In this document: positions 16,220 through 25,295 of the stretch, in pieces
Numbering within the stretch: position 1 is the stretch's first letter
Layout: every line of letters begins with the position of its first letter
NCBI GenBank assembly: GCA_036379455.1
Contig: DASVGQ010000160.1
Location: 5,201-69,200 of the forward strand
Source: SCRT01 sp036379455
GTDB taxonomy: Bacteria > Pseudomonadota > Gammaproteobacteria > Nevskiales > Nevskiaceae
Length of the DNA: 64,000 bases
Direction of reading: 5' to 3'
Made by a program: the position numbers and the translations under genes
Notes under the pieces: generated by a model
Databases searched by the model: none
What the model was told of the DNA's origin: nothing
The model's input: only the letters and a program-made list of their open reading frames with translations

Positions 16220-17743
16220 GTGCGGCGTAGACTGCCGAGGCATCCGGCACCGCTGCCCGCCATCAAGACCCAGCCTCACCCTTCCCTCTCTGCTGCACCC
16301 GCAGCCGGAGAGCTGACCGAGGCAGCACGCCGCCGCGTGCTCGCCGTCCTGCTGCTGTCCTTCTTCATCGCGCTGATCGACGTCAGCATCGTCAACGTCG
16401 CCCTGCCCTCGATCCAGCACGGCATCGGCGCGAGCTCCTCGGATCTGCAGTGGATCCTTTCCGGCTACGCGCTGACCTTCGGCGTGGTGCTCATTGCGGC
16501 CGGACGGGCCGGCGACATTGTCGGCCGCGGCGGGCTGTTCGTCCTCGGGCTGGCGATCTTCACCGCGTCCTCGCTGGCCGCCAGCCTGGCGCCCACGCCC
16601 ACCGCGCTCAACGTCGCGCGCTTCATCGAGGGGGTCGGCTCGGGTTTCATGAGCCCGCAGGTCTACGGGATGGTGCAACAGTATTTCCACGGCCCGGAGC
16701 GCGGCCGCGCCTTCGGCTATCTCGGCATGGCCGCCAGCCTGTCGGTGGCCACCGGACCGACGCTGGGTGGCGCGCTCATCGCGCTCGGCGGGCCGTACTG
16801 GGGATGGCGCTCGACCTTCCTCGTCAACGTGCCGCTGGGCATCGCCGGCGTGATCCTCGCCGTGATCTGGTTTCCCAAGCCGCTCGTCCGCTTCCATCAT
16901 TTCTACGGCACGAGCCGCTCCGGCCGCCGCATCGGCCTGGCGCGTTCGCTCGACCTGGTCGGCTCGGCGCTCATCGGGCTGGCGGTGTTTGCGGTGCTGC
17001 TGCCCTTCGTGGAAGCAGCGAGCAGGCCGCTGCTGTGGCTGCTGGTGCCGGCCGGCCTCGGCATCGTGCTGCTGTGGCTGTGGTGGGAGCGCGCCTACGG
17101 CCGGCGCGGCTATCCGCCGATGGTCGACCTGCACATCTTCTCCATCCGCAGCTTCACGAACGGGCTGAGCATCCAGACGCTGTACTTCCTCGGCATGACG
17201 AGCATCTGGGTGCTGGTCGCGCTCTACGCCCAGGAAGCCGCCGGACTGTCGGCGCTCGAAACCGGGCTGCTCGGCATGCCGTCGGCGATCATCTCTGCGT
17301 TTGCGGCCAACTGGGCCGGCAAGCGCGTGTCGAGCTACGGGCGCCCGATCGTGATCGGCGGCCAGGTCGTCGCCATCGTCGGTCTGCTGCTGAGCTGCGC
17401 GGTGATCCATGCGCACGCGCACGGATTGATCACGATCTGGGCGCTGGTGCCGGCGCTGTCGGTGGTCGGCATCGGCCAGGGCGCGACGATCAGCCCCAAC
17501 CAGACGCTCACGCTCGAGGACATCCCGCTGCAATACGCCGGCAGCTCGGGGGCCGTCATGTCCACCGGGCAGCGCATCGGCACGTCCATCGGCATCGCCA
17601 TGATCACCGCAGCGGCTTTCGCCACGCTCAGGCACGCGTCATGGTCGACGGCCATCATCCTCGGCTTCGGATTGATCGTGCTGACGATGCTGGTCGCGAT
17701 CGCCATCGGCGTCCGCGACCTGCGGGGAAATCGTCGGGGCTGA
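16220..17743 (+). CDS. MFS transporter, DHA2 (EmrB/QacA) type
   Basis: 507 residues with about 14 predicted helices. Family motifs: IALIDVSIVNVALPSIQ in helix 1, WILSGYALTFGVVLIAAGR, GRGGLFVLGL (motif A-like loop) and PTLGGALIALGGPYWGWRST (motif C-like). These drug:H+ antiporters export lipophilic compounds; the substrate here is unknown. The start is GTG 16220; the first 30 residues are basic and Pro-rich, so the true start may be later. It is 15 bases after ackA and may be co-transcribed. Confidence 0.88.
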   Translation: MRRRLPRHPAPLPAIKTQPHPSLSAAPAAGELTEAARRRVLAVLLLSFFIALIDVSIVNVALPSIQHGIGASSSDLQWILSGYALTFGVVLIAAGRAGDIVGRGGLFVLGLAIFTASSLAASLAPTPTALNVARFIEGVGSGFMSPQVYGMVQQYFHGPERGRAFGYLGMAASLSVATGPTLGGALIALGGPYWGWRSTFLVNVPLGIAGVILAVIWFPKPLVRFHHFYGTSRSGRRIGLARSLDLVGSALIGLAVFAVLLPFVEAASRPLLWLLVPAGLGIVLLWLWWERAYGRRGYPPMVDLHIFSIRSFTNGLSIQTLYFLGMTSIWVLVALYAQEAAGLSALETGLLGMPSAIISAFAANWAGKRVSSYGRPIVIGGQVVAIVGLLLSCAVIHAHAHGLITIWALVPALSVVGIGQGATISPNQTLTLEDIPLQYAGSSGAVMSTGQRIGTSIGIAMITAAAFATLRHASWSTAIILGFGLIVLTMLVAIAIGVRDLRGNRRG

Positions 17744-17767
17744 CCCGCCCGGCGCCCGCCGGTCGCC

Positions 17768-19222
17768 CTACAGCACCGGGCCGAACATGGTGGCCGTGTT
17801 GCCGATCAGCTGGCGAAGGAAGCCGCGTCGCCGCACGCTCTCCGCGGTCACTTCGCGGGAGCGGATCAGGTAGCTGTTCTGCCGTACGCGCAGCGCGCTG
17901 GCCACCTCCGCGGAATGCAGCAGGATGTTGTTCTCGAAGTTGAGCTCAAGGCTGCGGCGGTCCATGTTCGCCGAGCCGACGAGCGCCACCTCGCCGTCCG
18001 CCACCAGCGTCTTGGCGTGCAGCAGTCCGCCCTGGTATTCATGGATGCGCAGACCCGCGTCGATCAGCACCGGGTACTGCGCGCGGCTGATCGCGGCGAC
18101 CGCGAGCGAATCGTTGCGTGCCGGCAGGATGAGCGTGGTCGCCACGCGCCGCCGCGCGCAGGACACCAGCGCCGCCATCAGGGGCGGATCGGGCACGAAG
18201 TACGGCGTGGAAACGACGACCTCCGTATGCGCGCCGTACAGCAGGCTGACGAACACGTCAGACATCGCGCCGCGCAGATTCATCGGGCCGGTGCCGAAGG
18301 CCACCGCCACGAAACCGCCCCGCGCCGGCAGGGCGTCTTCCGCGGCGTCCGTGCGCAGCATCGCCGCGAGGTTTTCGCCGGTCTCCACCATCCAGGCCGT
18401 GACGAAGACCTGCTGGTTCTGCGCCGCGATCGGACCCTCGAAGCGCACCATCACGTCCACCCACGGCGCGAAGCGCGGCTTGATGCGGAACTCCGGGTCC
18501 GCGCAGTTCTGGCTCCCGCACCAGGTCACGCGGCTGTCGATGACGACGATCTTGCGGTGATTGCGCAGGTCCGCACGCGGCCCGAAGACCAGAGCCAGCC
18601 CGTGGCTCAGCTTCAAGGAGCTGCACAGGCGTACGCCCGCCCCGGCCATCGCCTTCCAGTGCTTCGAGCCGATCATCGCCCGCGAGCCGATGCCGTCAGC
18701 CACCACGCGGCACGTAACGCCGCGCGCCGCGGCACGCTTGAGCGCTTCCACGATCTTCAGCCCGTTGTTGTCGGTCAGCCAGATGTAGAAGGAGACGTGG
18801 ATCGTCTCGCGCGCGGCGTCGAAGTCGCGCACCATCCCGTCGATCGCCGCGTTGGAGTCCGCGGCCAGCGTCGCGCGGTTGCCGGCCACGGCGGTGCAGG
18901 CCCCCAGCCGCTCACAGACCCGGAACGCCGAGCGGAAGCGCTCGGGGATCGGTTCGAGCTCGGGTTCGTGGCCCGGCGCCGCGGCGTTGGCGGCAATCAA
19001 CTCTCCAGCCACCGCATGCGCGCGACGGCGGAAGCTGCGCGCCACCCATGGCTCGCCGAACAACAGATAGGCGGCAATGCCGACGAAGGGCACGAACACC
19101 AGGATCATCACCCACGCGGCGCGCGACGTCGGCTCGCGCTGGTCGACGCTCAGCACGCGCAGGATCACCGCCGCGTGGCACAGCACGTAGAAAACCGCAC
19201 CCCAGGTTGGCGTCGCGATCAT
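17768..19222 (-). CDS. cls: Cardiolipin synthase (phospholipase D family)
   Basis: 484 residues from ATG 19222; an upstream in-frame start adds 19 non-hydrophobic residues. Two N-terminal helices are followed by two HKD catalytic motifs: LRNHRKIVVIDSRVTWCGSQN and LLHAKTLVADGEVALVGSANMD. The enzyme joins two phosphatidylglycerols (or PG and PE) into cardiolipin at the inner membrane. It is convergent with the MFS gene, 24 bases apart. The overall order (helices, SFYIWLTD, HKD1, STPYFVPD, HKD2) is that of bacterial ClsA-like enzymes. Confidence 0.95.
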   Translation of the reverse strand: MIATPTWGAVFYVLCHAAVILRVLSVDQREPTSRAAWVMILVFVPFVGIAAYLLFGEPWVARSFRRRAHAVAGELIAANAAAPGHEPELEPIPERFRSAFRVCERLGACTAVAGNRATLAADSNAAIDGMVRDFDAARETIHVSFYIWLTDNNGLKIVEALKRAAARGVTCRVVADGIGSRAMIGSKHWKAMAGAGVRLCSSLKLSHGLALVFGPRADLRNHRKIVVIDSRVTWCGSQNCADPEFRIKPRFAPWVDVMVRFEGPIAAQNQQVFVTAWMVETGENLAAMLRTDAAEDALPARGGFVAVAFGTGPMNLRGAMSDVFVSLLYGAHTEVVVSTPYFVPDPPLMAALVSCARRRVATTLILPARNDSLAVAAISRAQYPVLIDAGLRIHEYQGGLLHAKTLVADGEVALVGSANMDRRSLELNFENNILLHSAEVASALRVRQNSYLIRSREVTAESVRRRGFLRQLIGNTATMFGPVL

Positions 19223-19338
19223 CCTGCCCTCGAAGATGCATCCGGACGGCCCGGTCCGGATTTCCCCTCTCGACCGCATGGAACCGGTCGGGGGACTGCT
19301 ATGGTAGCGACTGCTTCGGTTTCCCTCGCCGCGTACGC

Positions 19339-19369
19339 AAAAAAGCCGCCCGGATAGCCTCCGGGCGGC
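19339..19369 (-). terminator. Rho-independent terminator after ligB
   Basis: On the minus strand, a 10-bp perfect stem (GCCGCCCGGA / TCCGGGCGGC) with a 5-base loop is followed by six T residues. It lies 26 bases past the ligB stop and ends the ligAB transcript. This is the clearest intrinsic terminator in the window. Confidence 0.9.
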
Positions 19370-19394
19370 CGGTTGTACAACTCCTTGAAACGGC

Positions 19395-20246
19395 TCAGGC
19401 GGGTTCCAGCACCTGCAGCCCGGTGGCCGTGTTCGAGATCGGGACGTGGTAGTTGGAGTGGTACTCGCGCACCGGCGTGGCGTCCATCACGCCGCGGGCG
19501 ACCACCCAGGACAGCAGCTCGATGCCCTGCGTTCCGACCTGCTTGACGAGCTCATCGTTCGAGTACTGCATGATCCACTTCGGATCATCCACCAGGCTCT
19601 TCATGAAGCGCTGGTCAAACCCCTTGTTCATGTGACCGGCGCGCTCGCCGTCGAGCTGATGCGACAGGCCGCCGCTGCCGATCACCAGCACGCGCCGCTC
19701 ATCGTCCCAGGCATCGATGGCGCGCCGCAGTGACTGGCCGAAGTGGTAGCAACGCCGCGGCGACGGATACGGCGCGAGCACCGTATTCACGCAGATGGGC
19801 ACGATCTCCACCGGCCACTTGCCGGCGCGCCGCCCTTCCGGCCACAACAGCGCCAACGGCAGCTCGACGGCATGGTCGATGAGCGCCTCCTGACAGGTCG
19901 TGATGTCGAATTCGTCCTCCACCGCCTTCTCGACGATCTGCCACGACAGGTCGACGCAGCCGCGGGCCGGCGCCAGGGTGGGAATGCCCCAGCCCTCGTC
20001 CGCGTTGTGATAGACCTCCGCCGCGCCCACCGCAAAGGTCGGCATCTTGTCGAGGAAGAAGTTGAGGCCGTGGTCGTTGTGGATGATCACCACGACGTCC
20101 GGGGGATCCTTCGCCAGCCACTCGCGCACCTTGACGTAACCGTCGAAGAACGGCTTCCAGTACGGCGTCTGCTGCTGGTTTCGCGCCAGCGCTCCGCCGA
20201 TGGCGGGGACGTGGGATGTGCATACGCTGCCGATGATTTCTGCCAT
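19395..20246 (-). CDS. ligB: Protocatechuate 4,5-dioxygenase beta subunit
   Basis: 283 residues. Class III extradiol dioxygenase that opens protocatechuate between C4 and C5, using Fe(II). With ATG 20246 the iron ligand falls at His12 (GSVCTSHVPAIG), as in Sphingomonas LigB, and the second His is in VIIHNDHGLNFF. IGSGGLSHQLDGERAG carries the conserved catalytic His. AGGAG stands 7 bases before this ATG but only 1 base before the earlier one at 20252, which also favours 20246. Coupled to ligA upstream. Confidence 0.93.
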   Translation of the reverse strand: MAEIIGSVCTSHVPAIGGALARNQQQTPYWKPFFDGYVKVREWLAKDPPDVVVIIHNDHGLNFFLDKMPTFAVGAAEVYHNADEGWGIPTLAPARGCVDLSWQIVEKAVEDEFDITTCQEALIDHAVELPLALLWPEGRRAGKWPVEIVPICVNTVLAPYPSPRRCYHFGQSLRRAIDAWDDERRVLVIGSGGLSHQLDGERAGHMNKGFDQRFMKSLVDDPKWIMQYSNDELVKQVGTQGIELLSWVVARGVMDATPVREYHSNYHVPISNTATGLQVLEPA

Positions 20247-20248
20247 GG

Positions 20249-20608
20249 TCATGCTCCTGCTGCGATGAGTTTGCGTTCGAAGGCTTCCTTGCTGGTGCCG
20301 GTCTGCTGCGCGCCGAGGTCCTGCACGTCGAGCCCGAGGATTCCGGCCAGCTTGGCGAGGTAATAGATGTGTCCGCCGGCGGCGATCATCTGCAGCACGT
20401 TGCGACTGCGGATAGCCTTCTTCTGCGCCTCCGTCAGCCCGTAACGCGCCATGTAGGCTTCCTCATCCTCCTTGAACGCGCTGCGGTTCTCGGAAGAATT
20501 GAAGCTGAAGCACATGCGGTTCAGGGCATAGCCTCTGCGCGCGAGCGCGCCGTCGAAAATGGTCGTGCCGGGGATCGAGTGCCGGCCAGGTGTGGCAAGG
20601 GGTGTCAT
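20249..20608 (-). CDS. ligA: Protocatechuate 4,5-dioxygenase alpha subunit
   Basis: 119 residues from ATG 20608. The small all-helical subunit forms the lid of the LigAB active site. The family segments ALNRMCFSFNSSENRSAF and EEAYMARYGLTEAQKKAI are present, followed by AAGGHIYYLAKLAG. An upstream in-frame start is possible but lacks conservation. It ends against ligB, and both are read away from the divergent regulator pobR, with 145 bases between them for the promoters. Confidence 0.92.
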   Translation of the reverse strand: MTPLATPGRHSIPGTTIFDGALARRGYALNRMCFSFNSSENRSAFKEDEEAYMARYGLTEAQKKAIRSRNVLQMIAAGGHIYYLAKLAGILGLDVQDLGAQQTGTSKEAFERKLIAAGA

Positions 20609-20753
20609 CGATGCGTTCTCCGAGGTCCGGTGCGGATCCACCCATTGGCTCCGCGTATCCATGGCCCCATGCTGCGGCTTGCGACGCCCTCCCGGAATAG
20701 ACTTTTGGCTCGGCTAAAGGTACATATCGAAGGCTTCTTCGAAGGGGATGGCG

Positions 20754-21671
20754 ATGGCACAGTTGATTCCCGCACCGCCGGCGCACGACCACACCGCGGT
20801 CCCGATCTACAAGTTGTACGGATACGGCAACGTCTGGACGGTCGCCGATCCGCTGTTCTGTGAAACCATCGGCGCGCAGCGGCAATTACACAAATGGCAT
20901 GTGGCGGCCCACAAGCACGCCGGCCTGTTCCAGGGGCTGTTCATCGAGGCCGGCGGTCTGACGGCGGTGCTTGACGGCCAGGCTCACGAGCTTGTCGGCG
21001 GCAGCGTGGTGCTGGTGCCGCAGATGGCGGTACACGAGTTCATGTTCCGTCCTGACACGGTCGGCTACATCCTGACCATGACCAGCGGCCTGCTGCAGCA
21101 GCTGTGCACGCGTTTCGACCTCGCGCTGGGCCGGCTGGTTGATCCGCTCATTCTGGAAGTCGGCGACCGCGCCGAGGACCAGCACGCCATCAGCACGCTG
21201 CGGCGGCTGGAGGTTGAATACCACAGCCCCTACAGCGCGCAGCGTGGTCCGATGCTGGAAACGCTGCTGTCCGTCGTGCTGGTCTGGATCCACCGTCGCT
21301 GCCACTTCGACGCGGTGGCCGTCGCGCGGCCGGATCCGGGCAGCCGGCACCTGGCGCGCTACGCGCGCATGATCGAGGAGCACTACCGGGAGCACCACCG
21401 CGTGAGCTGGTACGCCAGCCGCATCGGCGTGACCGCCGCGCACCTCAACGCCATCTGCCAGGCGCTGGCCGGAAAATCCGCGCTGCAGCTCATCCACGAG
21501 CGGCTCATGCTGGAAGCGCGCCGCGAGCTGGTCTACACGGCGCGCCCCGTCGCGGTGATCTCCGACTACCTCGGCTTCTCCGACCCGTCCTACTTCACGC
21601 GATTCTTCACGCGCCAGGCGGAGCTATCACCACGCGTCTTCCGCCGGCGAGAAAGCGAGGCCGCGGGTTAG
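20754..21671 (+). CDS. pobR: AraC-family regulator, PobR-like
   Basis: 305 residues. The N-terminal cupin-like ligand-binding part contains WHVAAHKHAGLFQGLF and the C-terminal AraC helix-turn-helix pair spans about residues 205-300 (VSWYASRIGVTAAHLNAICQ; YLGFSDPSYFTRFF). It resembles AraC-type activators of 4-hydroxybenzoate hydroxylase. GAAGGGG sits 6 bases before ATG 20754, preferred over 20748. It is divergent from ligAB and convergent with pobA, with which its stop codon overlaps. Likely effector 4-hydroxybenzoate. Confidence 0.88.
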   Translation: MAQLIPAPPAHDHTAVPIYKLYGYGNVWTVADPLFCETIGAQRQLHKWHVAAHKHAGLFQGLFIEAGGLTAVLDGQAHELVGGSVVLVPQMAVHEFMFRPDTVGYILTMTSGLLQQLCTRFDLALGRLVDPLILEVGDRAEDQHAISTLRRLEVEYHSPYSAQRGPMLETLLSVVLVWIHRRCHFDAVAVARPDPGSRHLARYARMIEEHYREHHRVSWYASRIGVTAAHLNAICQALAGKSALQLIHERLMLEARRELVYTARPVAVISDYLGFSDPSYFTRFFTRQAELSPRVFRRRESEAAG

Positions 21672-22846
21672 TCGAAAGTCGGATACGGCAGCCCGACGTA
21701 GTTCTCCGCGATGTTCGTCAATCCCGCCTTCGTGCTCGTGTAGTAGTCCTGCTCGGCCTTCTGGATGCGCTGCGTGAAGCCGTCGTCGTCGAAGCGATGC
21801 AGCAGCATGCTCATCCACCACGAGAAACGCTCGGCCTTCCAGATGCGCCGCAGGCAGAGCTCTGAATAGCGCTCGAGCAGTGCAGGGCGTCGTTCGAGAC
21901 ACGCCGACCGCAGGGCGTGGTACAGCACGTAGACGTCGCTGGAGGCCAGGTTGAGTCCCTTCGCGCCCGTCGGCGGCACGATGTGCGCCGCGTCACCGAC
22001 GAGGAACAGGCGTCCGAACTGCATCGGTTCACACACGAAGCTGCGCAGCGGCGCGATGCTCTTCTCGATCGAGGGCCCGGTCACGAGCTTTTCGGCTACA
22101 TCCGGCGGCAGGCGCGCACGCAGCTCCGTCCAGAAGCGCTCGTCCGGCCATTCGTCGACGTGCTCCGCCAGGCTGCATTGGACGTAATACCGGCTGCGCG
22201 TGCGCGACCGCATGCTGCACAAGGCGAAGCCCCGTGGATCGTGCACGTAGATCAGCTCGTCCTCGACCGGTGGCGTGTCTGACAGCAGGCCGAGCCAGCC
22301 GAAAGGATAGACGCGCTCGAAGTTGTCGATCCGCTCGGCCGGAACCGAAGCGCGCGAAACGCCGTGGAAGCCGTCACAGCCGGCGATGTAATCGCATTCG
22401 ATGGTGTGCGCCTCGCCGTGATGTCGATACGTCACTCGCGGCTTGCCGTCCAGGAAGCCGTGGATCTGCACATCCTCCGCTTCGTAGTGGATCGGCGCGC
22501 CGCTGCGACGGCGCGCGTCCATCAGGTCGCGCGTGACTTCCGTCTGCCCGTAGACCAGCACCGAGTGCCCCGTGAGCGCGCGCATGTCGACGCGCTCACG
22601 CCGCCCCTGGAACGCGAGGCTGAAGCCTTCGTGCACGAGGCCCTCGGCGTCCATGCGCTCGGATACGCCTGCTTCGCGCATGAGATCAACGAAGCCGGTT
22701 TCCAGTACGCCCGCGCGGATACGCCCCAACACGTAATCCGGCGTACGGCGCTCGAGGAGGATGTTGTCGATGCCGCAGCGATGCAGCAACTGCCCCAGCA
22801 GAAGCCCCGAGGGGCCAGCGCCGATGATCGCGACCTGAGTCCGCAT
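21668..22846 (-). CDS. pobA: 4-hydroxybenzoate 3-monooxygenase
   Basis: 392 residues, close to the usual 394. A FAD enzyme that hydroxylates 4-hydroxybenzoate to protocatechuate using NADPH and O2. Motifs: GAGPSGLLLGQLLH for FAD, the conserved DG segment in AGCDGFHGVSR, GRLFLVGDAAHIVPPTGAKG, and near the C-terminus YVGLPY with the active-site Tyr. GGAGGAG precedes the ATG. Its product is the substrate of the neighbouring LigAB. Later 4,5-pathway genes (ligC, ligI, ligJ, ligK) are not in the window. Confidence 0.96.
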   Translation of the reverse strand: MRTQVAIIGAGPSGLLLGQLLHRCGIDNILLERRTPDYVLGRIRAGVLETGFVDLMREAGVSERMDAEGLVHEGFSLAFQGRRERVDMRALTGHSVLVYGQTEVTRDLMDARRRSGAPIHYEAEDVQIHGFLDGKPRVTYRHHGEAHTIECDYIAGCDGFHGVSRASVPAERIDNFERVYPFGWLGLLSDTPPVEDELIYVHDPRGFALCSMRSRTRSRYYVQCSLAEHVDEWPDERFWTELRARLPPDVAEKLVTGPSIEKSIAPLRSFVCEPMQFGRLFLVGDAAHIVPPTGAKGLNLASSDVYVLYHALRSACLERRPALLERYSELCLRRIWKAERFSWWMSMLLHRFDDDGFTQRIQKAEQDYYTSTKAGLTNIAENYVGLPYPTFD

Positions 22847-23184
22847 GCTCCTCCTCCCCGTTCACGTCCCGTGTACCGCGCCCGCCGGCCGGCGCCGCGC
22901 ATGCGAATGCCGCCAGCGTGACGTCGACCATGCAGCGGCATGGATCGCCGCACACGATACGTGGCTGCGCCGGCGGGTGGCCATGGATTTTCCTGCACGG
23001 AAATGGCACGGATCATGGACGAGGCGTCGCTCGCCGCCCTGCGGTCAGACGGTGACGCCGTGGCCACCGATGTGACAACGGTCCTAGCCCCCGCGGCGCG
23101 CTTCGAATCCCGCGATTTTCTGCCACTCAAGCCACCGCGCGAGGCGCGGGTCCATCGGGCAGAAGACGATCCCCGCGCCGGCGC
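22847..23184. other. Intergenic region upstream of pobA
   Basis: 338 bases without a confident gene. The pobA promoter (leftward) must be here. One short minus-strand frame ends in a protein-like tail (CPMDPRLARWLEWQKIAGFE, about 23100-23160) just past the stop of the next gene; it may be a decayed gene end and is not called. Confidence 0.4.
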
Positions 23185-23736
23185 TCAGCTCAGCGTGGCG
23201 CCCGGGCAGACGTTCGCGATCGTCGAGATGCCGAGGGCCCAGGTCTGCACGCGGATGTAGCGAACCGGCTTGCCGTCGTAGGCGTTGACGAGCTGCCAGT
23301 CGCCCGGCGCGATCCGCCGCAGATCGATGCGGCATTCGTTGTAGTGATGGAACAGCCCGTTGCTGAGGTAACGCACGGTCAGCGATCCCAACCCGTTCTG
23401 CGCCACGATGTTGCCCTGCAGGAAGATGGCTTTCTCTCCCTGCCCCTGCCCCAGCACGACGCCGTCGCGGCTCTCGATCTCCGGCAGCGTGTACACGCGT
23501 CCGGACGTCACTTCCTGATCGTCGGCGCCCTGGTGCGTCGAACGCAGGTAGAGGCCGCGCACGGTGTCATTGCCGATCATCAGCTCGAGGCGGCTGACGT
23601 TGTTGTCACGGTCGTTCGTGACCACGGCCAGCGGCACGGTGCTTACCCCCGATGGAACCGGCGTCGCCGCCGAAACGCTGGCCCACGCCAGCGACAGGAC
23701 CAGAACAAACGGGCACAACAGGCGGACGGCGCGCAT
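23185..23736 (-). CDS. Secreted hypothetical protein
   Basis: 183 residues from ATG 23736, the start that gives a clean signal peptide (LLCPFVLVLSLAWASVSA, cleavage near ASA). The mature part is mostly beta-like, with two Cys (one in YNECRIDLRR, one near the C-terminus in ANVCPG) that could form a disulfide. No known family is recognised. The frame is open upstream but that extension is Arg-rich. It is alone between pobA and a divergent HEAT-repeat gene. Confidence 0.65.
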   Translation of the reverse strand: MRAVRLLCPFVLVLSLAWASVSAATPVPSGVSTVPLAVVTNDRDNNVSRLELMIGNDTVRGLYLRSTHQGADDQEVTSGRVYTLPEIESRDGVVLGQGQGEKAIFLQGNIVAQNGLGSLTVRYLSNGLFHHYNECRIDLRRIAPGDWQLVNAYDGKPVRYIRVQTWALGISTIANVCPGATLS

Positions 23737-24392
23737 CAACTCGGGGGAACTCCTGAAAGCACGAAGAGACACGGCAGGCAGGGTGCAGCTGCGCCCGCGG
23801 CGGATATCCCGCATTCGCCGCGCGTGGCCGCGTAACGTGTCGTCACGCAAGCTTCCGCTGCGTCGCGACACGGTTGCTCAGGCAAGCCGCGTGCCGTCGC
23901 AGCCGTTGTCTCGATCCACGCACAAGCGCCGAATCGTCAGAGGCGGTCAGGCGTCGGAGGGCGGTGTGAGGCATCAGCTTGCCGGCGTGGGCCGTACGCG
24001 CGTGCGCGCAGCGGCAACAAGGAATCGTCGTGACCTGTGTCATGACGAAAGGGACGCTTGCCAGACATCCGGCGTCGAAAAAAGTTCCGCGGACACCGGG
24101 CTCGTGGACGGGTTCCAGTGATCGCCACCGCGCGAAGCGCATCGGCTACGCGAACTACCGACCCGCGGTTCACGGCACCTGGATCGCGGAGCCTGAGCTT
24201 TCGCGCAGCGCGACCACCGCCGCCGATCGGACGCCGACGCCCACGGTGATCAAGGTCCGCACGCAGCCGAGGCTTGAACGTCGAAACCTTGCTCGCGCGG
24301 CGGCCGGACCTCGTCTACCGGTGCTTGCCACCCTTGATCCTGCACGGCATCGTGTCGAGCAGTGGAGCCGCCACTTGGGGAGGCGAACGCCC
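23737..24392. other. Intergenic region between divergent hypothetical genes
   Basis: About 655 bases with no recognisable gene. The frame of the HEAT-repeat gene is open back to 23979, but the residues are Arg/Thr-rich with no repeat pattern, so the gene is started later. Confidence 0.4.
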
Positions 24393-25013
24393 ATGGGCGA
24401 AATGGAACGCTTGCTGCAGGCAAGCCACGAAACGGACCCCGAAGTCCGGGAGAAGGCGATGGGGGACTTGGGGGACCTGGGGCTTCGCGACCCAGCGATC
24501 ATCGACCGCCTGATCTTGGCGTTGCTGGAAGATCCAGCCGACGAGGTCCGAGCGTACGCCGCCGGCTCGCTCGGGCTGCTGTGCGACCCTTTCGGCGCCG
24601 AACCTCTGCTGCAGGCGCTGCAACACGATCGCTGGTGGCGGGTGCGCTTCACTTCCGCCTGGGCGTTGGGACAGATGCGCGAAGCGCGGGCTCCCGCCGC
24701 GCTGATCGCATGCACTGCGGACCCTGACGCCAGGGTGCGATGCATGGTAGCTGAAACGCTCGGCCGCTTTGCCGTACCGCAGGCCGTGGAGCCCTTGCTG
24801 ACGATGGTCAATGACCCCGACCCCGACGTCCAGTGCGCAGCGCTGATGGCACTGAACGGCGGCTGGGCCGGCGTGATCCCGCTGGAGCCCGTGCGTAAAC
24901 TGCTGCGCTTCTACGACGGGAGAGAGGCGCGCGACGGCCAGGGCACGAGTATCACCGGCGAGGCTGAATACCTGATCGAGCGGGTGGAACGCCTGGCCGC
25001 CGGAGAGGATTGA
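24393..25013 (+). CDS. HEAT-repeat (PBS lyase-like) protein
   Basis: 206 residues from ATG 24393. At least four tandem helical repeats of about 30 residues are visible, each with a D-P/D-x-V-R core: DPEVREKAMGDLGDLG, DPADEVRAYAAGSLG, WWRVRFTSAWALGQM, DPDARVRCMVAETLG and DPDPDVQCAALMALNG. Such proteins are scaffolds, often in maturation or stress complexes; no specific role can be given. No helpful Shine-Dalgarno was seen, so a start further upstream remains possible. Confidence 0.78.
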   Translation: MGEMERLLQASHETDPEVREKAMGDLGDLGLRDPAIIDRLILALLEDPADEVRAYAAGSLGLLCDPFGAEPLLQALQHDRWWRVRFTSAWALGQMREARAPAALIACTADPDARVRCMVAETLGRFAVPQAVEPLLTMVNDPDPDVQCAALMALNGGWAGVIPLEPVRKLLRFYDGREARDGQGTSITGEAEYLIERVERLAAGED

Positions 25014-25295
25014 CCGGCGATCCGCGCGGCCTCTATAGCAGCTGCCGCCATCCAGGGTTCCCTGCATCGCCACGTGGGTCAAAGTGACGCTTCGGCGGCG
25101 CACGCGACCCCGTTCGGGCGCGACGCTGAGCGCGACATCGATCGCTCGCGGTGCGGGCACCGTGCGAGTCAACTCTCCGAGCGTTCCGGTGCTCACGCGG
25201 CGCGCCGGGCGGCGGTCCGCTCAAGTGGTCGCGGCGGCGGATCAGGTTATCCTTTGGGCCGTGGAACCGCAGAACTTGCCACGTCAACCGTAACG

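Noticed and set aside
15047..17635. An 862-codon minus-strand open frame over ackA and the MFS gene
   Set aside because: Both overlapped genes are certain on the plus strand; the frame is low-complexity Arg/His/Asp/Gln with no fold.
22940..23260. A 106-codon plus-strand frame upstream of pobA
   Set aside because: No homology recognised, overlaps the secreted protein gene, and no Shine-Dalgarno.
23979..24392. An N-terminal extension of the HEAT-repeat protein
   Set aside because: Arg/Thr-rich with no repeat periodicity; the repeat region begins right after ATG 24393.
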